Shown here in pieces: positions 7,896 through 13,817 of a stretch of DNA of 27,317 nucleotides (position 1 is the stretch's first letter; each line of letters opens with the position of its first letter). The stretch covers positions 1-27,317 of the forward strand of contig JANRIM010000134.1 in assembly GCA_033764865.1 (NCBI GenBank). Reading direction: 5' to 3'. The position numbers and the translations under genes were made by a program. Below the pieces are notes generated by a model. The model was not told the origin of the DNA, searched no databases, and was given only the letters and a program-made list of their open reading frames with translations. This DNA comes from VFBF01 sp033764865 (lineage in GTDB: Bacteria > Pseudomonadota > Alphaproteobacteria > Caulobacterales > Aquidulcibacteraceae).

Positions 7896-8309
7896 ATGGC
7901 AGGTCCGACCCCCGAACATCGCGCCTTCGTGGAGGCCAGCCTCGGCGTGGTCATGTCCATGATCATGGCGGACGGCAAATACACCCAGGACGAATTCGTC
8001 TGGTTCAAGGCCAAGCAGCATCATCACCCGCTGTACCGGGACGTCCCGCCGGACGTCTTCAACACCATGCTGCGCCGGGTGAAGGCGCGCCTGACGTCGG
8101 AGCCGTGGAAGGCGCTGATCGACGAGTGGGTGCAGGCCGTTCCCGTCACGCACCGTCTCGCCATTTTCGAGCTCGCGACGGAGCTTGCGGTGGTGGACAA
8201 GGAACTTGAGGGCAAGGAGCCCGAGGTGGTCCGCTACCTCTGGCGCGCGCTGCAGATCCCCGACGACGAAGCGCGGCGGATTTTCATGCAGCGGATCGAG
8301 GAAATGTAG
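7896..8309 (+). CDS. TerB-like protein, copy A
   Basis: A 137-residue all-helical protein resembling the TerB (tellurite resistance) fold. The signature-like blocks are MIMADGKYTQDEFVWFK (about 22-38), where the Asp/Glu residues match the acidic metal-binding motif of TerB, and FELATELAVVDKELEGKE (about 91-108). No signal peptide is present, so it is cytoplasmic. Role unknown; TerB-like domains occur in many stress and phage-defence contexts besides tellurite. It has a close paralogue facing it 49 bases downstream; by eye about 100 of 137 residues are identical. There is no clear Shine-Dalgarno sequence (GTAACGAC precedes the ATG). Confidence 0.75.
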   Translation: MAGPTPEHRAFVEASLGVVMSMIMADGKYTQDEFVWFKAKQHHHPLYRDVPPDVFNTMLRRVKARLTSEPWKALIDEWVQAVPVTHRLAIFELATELAVVDKELEGKEPEVVRYLWRALQIPDDEARRIFMQRIEEM

Positions 8310-8329
8310 GCCGCTGCGCGCGCAAGGGC

Positions 8330-8348
8330 GGGCGGCGCTGGGCCGCCC
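8330..8348. terminator. possible bidirectional terminator between the TerB-like paralogues
   Basis: A perfect 7-bp stem GGGCGGC / GCCGCCC with a 5-nt loop sits in the 49-bp gap between two convergent stop codons. Further imperfect pairing extends outwards. No T tract is present, so strength is doubtful. Confidence 0.4.
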
Positions 8349-8358
8349 ATCCCGCCGG

Positions 8359-8772
8359 CTACATGCTCTGGATCTTGGCCATGAAGATCCGGCGCGCTTC
8401 GTCCTCCGGAATCTCGAACGTCCGCCACAGGTGCTCGGCCACGTCCGACTCCTGGCCCTTCAGTTCCTTGTCCACCACCGCAAGTTCGGCGGCGAGTTCG
8501 AACACGGGGCGCCGGTAGTCGGCGGGCACGGCCGCGCTCCACTCCGTGATCAGGGCCTTCCACGGCTCCGACGTCAGGCGCGCCTTCACCCGGTGCAGCA
8601 TGGCGTTGAACGCGTCGGGCGGGACGTCCCGGAACAGCGGGTGCGTGTGCTGCTTGGTCTTGAACCAGGCGAATTCGTCCTGGGTGTATTTGCCGTCGGC
8701 CATGATCATCGACATCACGATGCCGAGGCCAGCCTCGACGAAAGCGCGGTACTCAGGTGATGGACCACTCAT
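8359..8772 (-). CDS. TerB-like protein, copy B
   Basis: A 137-residue paralogue of the convergent gene at 7896, of identical length. The MADGKYTQDEFAWFK and FELAAELAVVDKELKG blocks are retained, so the putative acidic metal site is intact. Most changes are in the C-terminal half (for example around 75-90 and 108-120). I use the ATG at 8772, which gives the same length and N-terminus as copy A (M-S-G-P-S-P-E against M-A-G-P-T-P-E); an in-frame TTG two codons upstream is less likely. A GAGG lies about 9 bases upstream. DNA identity is also evident by eye, for example across the GACGAATTCG stretch in both. The arrangement indicates an inverted duplication. Confidence 0.77.
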   Translation of the reverse strand: MSGPSPEYRAFVEAGLGIVMSMIMADGKYTQDEFAWFKTKQHTHPLFRDVPPDAFNAMLHRVKARLTSEPWKALITEWSAAVPADYRRPVFELAAELAVVDKELKGQESDVAEHLWRTFEIPEDEARRIFMAKIQSM

Positions 8773-8894
8773 GATCAATTGCCTCGTTGCCGATGCACTG
8801 GCGACGATCTCCAGCGCCGTTCACACCTGAACGCAGGGCCGCGCAAAAGCAAGAACCCCGTGGGCGCGGGCGGCGTTCGGCGCTCCGGCGCGCT

Positions 8895-9605
8895 TCAGGC
8901 CCTGCCGAGGCTCGCGCCGCCGTCGGCGCCGATGATCTGGCCCGTGACGAAGCCGGCGCGCTCGCTGGCCAGGAACGCGATCAGCGCGGCGATCTCCTCG
9001 GGCCGGCCGAGACGGCCCACCGGCGTCTGCGCCAGGTAACGGGCCTCGCTCTCGCCGCCCGGCGGATTGTTGGCGCGGAAGAGCGCCGTGTCCGTGGGGC
9101 CGGGGGCGACCGCGTTGGCGGTGACGCCGTCCCTCGCGAGCTCGATGGCCATGGTCTTCGTCAGGCTTTCCAGGGCGGCCTTCGCGGCGGCGTAACTGGC
9201 GCGGAACGGCAGGCCGCGGACGACCAGGCTGGACACGTTGACGATCCTGCCGAAGCGCGCGGCGCGCATGGCGGGAAGAAGCGCCTGCGTCAGTTGCAGA
9301 GCCGGGCGGACGTTCAGGTCGATGACGTCGCCGAACGCCGCGGGATCGACCGCCCCGAGGGATTCCGCACGCGCAAGCCCCACGTTGTTGACGACGCCGA
9401 CCACGTCGCCCCGCGCGGCGAGCAGACTGCCCAGGCGCGCTGTGGCGCCAGCGTCGGCGAGGTCGACCTCGATCCCGTCGCCCGGAAAATCCGCAGGCAT
9501 GGCGCGTGCGACTCCGATGACCGACCATCCGCCGGCGGCGAGCGCGTCGGCAGCGGCGCGTCCAATGCCTTTGGAGGCGCCTGTGACCACGATGGTTCGC
9601 GGCAT
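8895..9605 (-). CDS. short-chain dehydrogenase/reductase (SDR 1)
   Basis: A 236-residue classical SDR, an NAD(P)H-dependent oxidoreductase. Features are the cofactor loop TGASKGIG (8-15), NNVG (73-76), Asn98, Ser126 in NVSSL, and Tyr138/Lys142 in YAAAK, so the catalytic tetrad is complete. There is no acidic residue after beta-2 (GVARAMP at 31-37 has an Arg), which suggests NADP(H). The frame extends 41 codons upstream, but the ATG at 9605 is preceded by GGGAGAAC and matches the family. It is the last gene of the minus-strand set and follows the GST by 40 bases. It may reduce or oxidise a carbonyl of the pathway intermediate; the substrate is unknown. Confidence 0.9.
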   Translation of the reverse strand: MPRTIVVTGASKGIGRAAADALAAGGWSVIGVARAMPADFPGDGIEVDLADAGATARLGSLLAARGDVVGVVNNVGLARAESLGAVDPAAFGDVIDLNVRPALQLTQALLPAMRAARFGRIVNVSSLVVRGLPFRASYAAAKAALESLTKTMAIELARDGVTANAVAPGPTDTALFRANNPPGGESEARYLAQTPVGRLGRPEEIAALIAFLASERAGFVTGQIIGADGGASLGRA

Positions 9606-9645
9606 GCCTGTTCTCCCATCATCGCCCCTGCGAGGCCATGCCCCG

Positions 9646-10278
9646 TCAGGCCGGCGCGAGTGCGTTGGTCTTCTCGATCGCCCGCTGGAACGCCGGGCGC
9701 GCCTCAAGGTCGGCGTACCAGCGTGCAAGGTGCGGCGCGGCGTCGAAATCGAAGCCGGCGAACGCGCGCCGCCACAGCCAGCCGAAGTGCGCGATGTCGG
9801 CGATGGTCATGGCGTCGCCCGCGACGAACGGCGTCTTCGCCAGTTGCGCGTCAAGCAGGCCCAGGATGCGCACGCCCTCGGCGCGGAAGCGGTCGATGGC
9901 GACGGGCATCGGCTCCGGCGCGAACCGCGTGAAGAACCCGGCGTTGCCGAAGGCCGGCCCAAGGCCGGACGCATGGAAGAACAACTGCTCGAACACCCGC
10001 GCCCGCGCCGCCCCGGAAGTGGGCAGCAGCTTGCCCGCCTTCTCCGCGAGGTAGACGAGAATCGCTGCGCTTTCGGTGACGACCAGCGGCTCTCCTGGGG
10101 CGTCGCGATCGACGATCACGGGCACCTTGGCGTTGGCGTTCAGGGCGAGGAAGGCCGGAGCCTTGTGGTCGCCGGTCCGGATGTTGACGCTGTGCAGCGC
10201 GTACGCGAGCCCCAGCTCTTCCAGTGCGATGGGAACCTTGACGCTGTTGGGCGTGGCGAATGCGTAGACGTCGATCAT
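9646..10278 (-). CDS. glutathione S-transferase (YfcG/nu-class-like)
   Basis: A 210-residue GST with thioredoxin-like N-domain and helical C-domain. The start MIDVYAFATPNSVKVPIALEELGL fits the YfcG/nu-class pattern (T-P-N near residue 10). NANAKVPVI carries the cis-Pro and ESAAIL (about 69-74) binds the glutathione gamma-glutamyl group. In the C-domain, MTIADIAHFGWLWR is the usual N-capping motif. Known nu-class enzymes act as glutathione-dependent disulfide reductases or peroxidases. The ATG at 10278 overlaps the peroxiredoxin stop as ATGA, so the two are translationally coupled, which fits a joint thiol-peroxide role. Confidence 0.92.
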   Translation of the reverse strand: MIDVYAFATPNSVKVPIALEELGLAYALHSVNIRTGDHKAPAFLALNANAKVPVIVDRDAPGEPLVVTESAAILVYLAEKAGKLLPTSGAARARVFEQLFFHASGLGPAFGNAGFFTRFAPEPMPVAIDRFRAEGVRILGLLDAQLAKTPFVAGDAMTIADIAHFGWLWRRAFAGFDFDAAPHLARWYADLEARPAFQRAIEKTNALAPA

Positions 10279-10955
10279 TGGCGTGCTCCCGTGCGGGCTG
10301 TGGCGGACGGCGCAAGCGCCTGGAGGACGGCGATGACGTCGGCCGGCTCCAGCCGCGTCCGGTAGTCCACGTCGACGAACGCCAGCGCGATGGCGCCGTC
10401 GCGGTCGATCACGTAGGTCGCGGGGATCGGCAGCGTCCATGCGTCGTCGCCGTTCCTGTCGGGAAGCGCGTGGCCGAACTGCGCGTAGATGGGGCGCAGC
10501 TCTTCGGCGAGGTCGAAGGCGATGCCGTAGCGTCTGGCGACCGCCGATCCCGCATCGCTGAGCACCGGATAGGCGAGCGCGTTCTTGTCGGCCGTGGAGA
10601 GGCTTTCGTCCGGCGTCTGCGGCGATACAGCCACGAGTGACGCGCCAAGTCGTTCAAACGCCGGCAACGCCGTCTGCAACGCTTTCAGTTCGAGGTTGCA
10701 GTACGGGCACCATCCGCCGCGGTAGAAGCTCAGCACGACGGGGCCTTTCTCCAGCAAGGTGGACAAACGCACCGTTCCGCCGCGCGCGTCCGGCAAGGAG
10801 AAGTCCGGTGCGCGATCGCCAGCTTTCGCCGCGCGGTCGATCAGCCCGGAGGCGGCCAGCGCCATGTCGGCGCGGCCCATGGCGTCGCGGATCGCGGGCG
10901 GGACCCTGGTCATGAATGTCGCGCGGAATTCCGCGAGCTCGAGCGCGAGCGGCAT
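10275..10955 (-). CDS. peroxiredoxin-like AhpC/TSA family protein
   Basis: A 226-residue thioredoxin-fold peroxidase. After a ~45-residue helical N-terminal extension comes APDFSLPDARGG, then FYRGGWCPYCNLEL (77-90) with Cys83 and Cys86, a CxxC at the peroxidatic position as in the peroxiredoxin-like branch of the BCP/AhpE group. IPATYVIDRDGAIALAFVDVDY is the typical late strand pair. It reduces peroxides or acts as a thiol oxidoreductase in the cytoplasm; no signal peptide is seen. The start ATG at 10955 has AGGAGACG upstream. It follows the crotonase gene by 47 bases and overlaps the GST gene. Confidence 0.9.
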   Translation of the reverse strand: MPLALELAEFRATFMTRVPPAIRDAMGRADMALAASGLIDRAAKAGDRAPDFSLPDARGGTVRLSTLLEKGPVVLSFYRGGWCPYCNLELKALQTALPAFERLGASLVAVSPQTPDESLSTADKNALAYPVLSDAGSAVARRYGIAFDLAEELRPIYAQFGHALPDRNGDDAWTLPIPATYVIDRDGAIALAFVDVDYRTRLEPADVIAVLQALAPSATARTGARQ

Positions 10956-11002
10956 GGGACGTCTCCTGGTCGGGCGATGGGTTTGCGTCGGGCGGGTGGC
11001 GA

Positions 11003-11875
11003 TCAGCGGCCCGTGGCGGAGAGCGATTGAACGAGATCGGCGGCGGAGGCGCCCTCGAGCGAGAGCCCATACCCGACTTCGCGGACGATGCGCTCCTTCA
11101 GCGGCTGGATGAAATGCGCGCGCGTGTTGCGGCGCGTCACTTCCGGCGCCTTCAGGTAGATCGCGGCCAACTCCCTGGCGCGCGCCACCGCGCGCCCGTT
11201 CGCGGTGACTTCCGAGACGACGCCCCATTCGGCGGCCTTCTGCGCGGTGAGCGGGAAGGGGTTGAGCAGGAAGGATTCAGCGCGACCTGGTCCTGCGCGA
11301 TAACTCCACGTCGTGAAGATGCCGTCCCCCGGGACGATGCCGCCGGCATAGTGGGGCAGGTCGTTGAAGGTCGCCCCCTGGCCCGCCACGATCACGTTCG
11401 CCATCAGCGCATACTCGCTGTGCACGTGCGCACGGCCTTCCACCGCCGCGATGACGGGCACGCGGATGTTGGCCAGGTTCTCCAGGATCTGGACGCCCTC
11501 GTCGTGCACCCGGCTCCACACATCGGGATCGGCGACGTTGCCGAAACTTGCGAAATCGATCCCGGGAATGAAGTCCCCGCCCGCGCCCGTGAGGATGACG
11601 ATCTTGTTGTCGCGATCCTGACCGATCCGGTAGAAAGCATCGACGAAGTCCGTGTGGTCGCCCGCGGTGAACGTCAGCGGCCCGCCCCGTGTGTTGAACG
11701 TCACGACGAGCACGCCGGCGGCGTCGCGCTCCATGCGCAGGCTTTTGTAGGCGGCGAAGTACGCGGGCTGGACCTGTGCGCTCGTGGCCGGCGGCATGTC
11801 GCGCGACGCCTGCGCATGCGCATCCCCCGCAAACAGGGCGACGGCGGCGGTGGCGGCGAGAAGGGCGCTTTTCAT
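11003..11875 (-). CDS. exported crotonase-fold hydrolase, 6-oxocamphor hydrolase-like
   Basis: A 290-residue crotonase-superfamily protein with an N-terminal Sec signal (MKSALLAATAAVALFAGDAHA, cleavage after AHA). The body closely follows what I recall of Rhodococcus 6-oxocamphor hydrolase: NKIVILTGAGGDF, GIDFASF, VPVIAAVEG and ATFNDLPHYAGGIVPGDG. His175 and Asp184, nine residues apart in PHYAGGIVPGD, match that enzyme's catalytic His145 and Asp154. That enzyme cleaves a beta-diketone C-C bond by a retro-Claisen route without CoA, which would suit a periplasmic location where CoA is absent. The frame extends upstream, but the ATG at 11875 with AAGGAAA gives the signal peptide. Other crotonase functions are possible; the fold is certain, the reaction inferred. 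Confidence 0.82.
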   Translation of the reverse strand: MKSALLAATAAVALFAGDAHAQASRDMPPATSAQVQPAYFAAYKSLRMERDAAGVLVVTFNTRGGPLTFTAGDHTDFVDAFYRIGQDRDNKIVILTGAGGDFIPGIDFASFGNVADPDVWSRVHDEGVQILENLANIRVPVIAAVEGRAHVHSEYALMANVIVAGQGATFNDLPHYAGGIVPGDGIFTTWSYRAGPGRAESFLLNPFPLTAQKAAEWGVVSEVTANGRAVARARELAAIYLKAPEVTRRNTRAHFIQPLKERIVREVGYGLSLEGASAADLVQSLSATGR

Positions 11876-11939
11876 GGCGGTTTTCCTTGTGTGCGTGCGC
11901 CCCGGGGCGAGGCGCGCTGGTTGTTCGGGGATGGCGGCT

Positions 11940-12077
11940 TCAGGCGGCCGGGCTTTCCGCGAGCACGCGGCGCAGGTTCGGCGCGACGCCCCAGCTCTTC
12001 TGGACGGCCTCAAGGATCGGGTGCGCCGCGGCCGGGGCGGTGTGCGCGTCTTGGAGCTTGAAGGCGTTGGCGGTCAT
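11940..12077 (-). pseudogene. truncated AhpD/carboxymuconolactone decarboxylase-like gene (N-terminal 45 residues)
   Basis: A 45-codon frame starting at the ATG at 12077 after a strong AGGAGAG ribosome binding site. The peptide contains HPILEAVQKSWGVAPNLRRV followed by LAESPAA, the N-terminal block of AhpD-like alkylhydroperoxidase proteins (typically I-L-x-x-V-x-x-x-x-G-x-x-P-N-L-x-x-V-L-A-E-S-P). It then stops with TGA, although family members continue for more than 100 residues and carry a CxxC site that is missing here. The next gene follows after 64 bases with no trace of the remainder, suggesting an internal deletion. It is the first reading frame of the LysR-divergent operon and may still be translated as a short leader peptide. 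Confidence 0.7.
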
Positions 12078-12189
12078 CGGGCTCTCCTCTCGCCGGCGGC
12101 GGGCCGGCATGGGCAGCACCGTGACCTAGTCCCCGTGTTGCGGGCAGGCCGGCTGTGGCGATATCATTTATTCCCAAGGGGAATGAAAA
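12078..12189. promoter_or_regulatory. divergent control region, LysR gene / crotonase operon
   Basis: The 112-bp gap between divergent starts is GC-rich except for an AT-rich patch at 12159-12189 (GATATCATTTATTCCC and on), where both promoters probably lie. GATATC at 12160-12165 lies beside the inverted repeat at 12170. This arrangement is typical of LysR-type regulators that repress themselves and activate the divergent operon. Confidence 0.55.
12170..12184. promoter_or_regulatory. LysR-box-like operator overlapping the regulator's ribosome binding site
   Basis: ATTCCC-AAG-GGGAAT is a perfect 6-bp inverted repeat with a 3-nt centre and contains the T-N11-A core of LysR-type binding sites. 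Its right arm (GGGGAA) doubles as the Shine-Dalgarno sequence of the LysR gene, whose ATG is 5 bases further on. Binding here would block autogenous expression directly. Confidence 0.6.
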
Positions 12190-13077
12190 ATGGATCGTCA
12201 TCAGGCGATGGAGACCTTCGTCCGGGTGGTGGAGGCGGGGTCGTTTTCGGCGGCGGCGCGGTTGCTGCGCGTCGGGCAGCCCGCGGTGTCGAAGGCCGTC
12301 CTTGCGCTCGAGGAGCGGCTGGGTGTGCGGCTGCTCGTGCGTTCGACGCGCGCGCTGCGGCTGACGGATGCGGGCCAGGCGTTCTACGAGCGCGCGCTCA
12401 GGGCGCTCGCCGAAGCGGAGGAGGCCGAGATCGCCGCGCGGGGCGTGGGGCGTGGACTTGAGGGACGCCTCAGGGTGTGTGCGCCGCTCACGTTCGCACG
12501 CCTGCATGTGGCCCCCCGGCTCGGTGAATTCTTGGCCGCGCACCCGAAGCTCTCGCTCGACCTGGTGATGGACGATCGCAACATCGACCTTCTCAACGAG
12601 AACATCGACGTGGCCCTCCGGCTCGGCGCGCAGGCGGATTCCGCGCTGACGGCGCGCAAGATCGCTGCGGGGCCCCGCTACGTCGTCGCCAGCAGGCGAT
12701 ACCTCGAGACGCGCGGCGCGCCGGCCAAGCCCGCCGACCTGCTGAACCATGACGCGGTCGTGTACACGCAGGCCGTCGGCGGCGAAGAATGGCGTTTCCG
12801 GCGGGGGACGAGCGAAGCCTCCGTGCGCGTGCGGAGCCGGCTTGCGTTCACGGCGGCGGAAGGCGTGCGCGAAGCGGTGATGGCGGGCCTCGGGCTGGCC
12901 ATCGTGTCCGGGTGGATGATGGGGCCGGAGCTTGCGCGCGGCGACGTCGTTCCCGTTATGCGTGACTGGCGCCTGCCGGACATCGACCTTTGGGCCGTCT
13001 ATCCCGCGGGGCGGATGCCGAGCGCGCGGGCGAAGGCCTTTGTCGAATGGTTCTCCGGAACGCTGGGCGCCGCCTAG
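12190..13077 (+). CDS. LysR family transcriptional regulator
   Basis: A 295-residue LysR-type regulator. The N-terminal winged helix-turn-helix is textbook: METFVRVVEAGSFSAAARLL, GQPAVSKAVLALEERLGVRL, then RSTRALRLTDAGQAFYERA (residues 7-70). The effector domain follows from about 92 (GRLRVCAPLTFARLHVAPRL). Related proteins (AaeR/DsdC-like 'D-R-x-I-D-L' subgroup, here MDDRNIDLLNENIDVALRLG) respond to small aromatic or carboxylic metabolites and toxic aldehydes. It is divergent from the crotonase-peroxiredoxin-GST-SDR operon, its likely target. Its TAG stop overlaps the TAG of the convergent hydrolase gene on the other strand within the palindrome CTAG, so the two coding regions touch. Confidence 0.95.
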   Translation: MDRHQAMETFVRVVEAGSFSAAARLLRVGQPAVSKAVLALEERLGVRLLVRSTRALRLTDAGQAFYERALRALAEAEEAEIAARGVGRGLEGRLRVCAPLTFARLHVAPRLGEFLAAHPKLSLDLVMDDRNIDLLNENIDVALRLGAQADSALTARKIAAGPRYVVASRRYLETRGAPAKPADLLNHDAVVYTQAVGGEEWRFRRGTSEASVRVRSRLAFTAAEGVREAVMAGLGLAIVSGWMMGPELARGDVVPVMRDWRLPDIDLWAVYPAGRMPSARAKAFVEWFSGTLGAA

Positions 13078-13811
13078 GCGCCCGCGACCGCTTCAGCCGC
13101 GACGATGGCGGCGAGCTGCGCCGGATCGCTGAGAAACGGGGAGTGGTCGGTTGGCATGCGCCGGACTGAAACGCCTTCCCAGCGCGCGCACAGCCAGTCC
13201 TGGAACGACGGCGGGATCGCTTCGTCCCGCTCGCACAGCACATAGCTCTTTGGAACTCGACCGAAGCGGTCCGGCGTCAGCGTGACAGGCGCGCCCATGA
13301 GGGCCGTGGGTTGAGGGCGCAGCTGACCGATGGCCCACGCAGCCTCCTCATCGGCGCATTGGCCGTAGAAGACATGCCGCGCGATGGCGGGGTTCAGCAC
13401 GACCGTGCGTGCGTCGGGACCGGGCGCGATCGCCCGGGAGGCCGAGTTCGGCAAGTCTCGCGCCTGCATGTCCGCAAGGGTTTCCCCGTCAACCGGAACG
13501 AACGCCGCGACGTAGACGATACGGGCCACGTGATCGCAGCAGTCCTCGGCGACCTGCGATACGATCTGCCCGGCCATGGAGTGACCCACCAACACGACTG
13601 GCGCGCCGTTCATCACGCATGCCGCGACCGCGCCGACGCATGCTGCGAGCGTGCAGTCTTCCGGCGGCGTCCGGTCGGCGCCCAGCCCGGGAAGGTCCAC
13701 GGCGTCGACGTCAAAGCCCCGCGCACGGAGCAGCGGCGTCACGCGCGTCCAGCACCACGCGCCGTGCGCGGCCCCGTGCACGAGCACGATGCGGCGGATC
13801 GGGCCGGGCAT
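13074..13811 (-). CDS. alpha/beta hydrolase (methylesterase/hydroxynitrile lyase-like)
   Basis: A 245-residue alpha/beta hydrolase of the plant methylesterase/HNL/EstC type. It starts RIVLVHGAAHGAWCWTRVTP, the family hallmark, and shows the nucleophile elbow GHSMAG with Ser78, acid Asp196 in CERDEAIPPSFQ, and His223 in TDHSPFLSDP, whose local sequence is also diagnostic. Such proteins hydrolyse small esters or lactones. The start is the ATG at 13811, with AAGGAACC upstream inside the end of the alcohol dehydrogenase gene, which finishes 6 bases earlier. It is therefore the third gene of the ALDH-PQQ dehydrogenase-hydrolase operon and could open a lactone or ester intermediate of the same pathway. 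Confidence 0.9.
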   Translation of the reverse strand: MPGPIRRIVLVHGAAHGAWCWTRVTPLLRARGFDVDAVDLPGLGADRTPPEDCTLAACVGAVAACVMNGAPVVLVGHSMAGQIVSQVAEDCCDHVARIVYVAAFVPVDGETLADMQARDLPNSASRAIAPGPDARTVVLNPAIARHVFYGQCADEEAAWAIGQLRPQPTALMGAPVTLTPDRFGRVPKSYVLCERDEAIPPSFQDWLCARWEGVSVRRMPTDHSPFLSDPAQLAAIVAAEAVAGA

Positions 13812-13817
13812 GCCGGG

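Noticed and set aside
8779..8894. Mobile-element border between the core region and the catabolic cluster
   Set aside because: No direct repeats, tRNA, IS or integrase are seen, and base composition does not visibly change.
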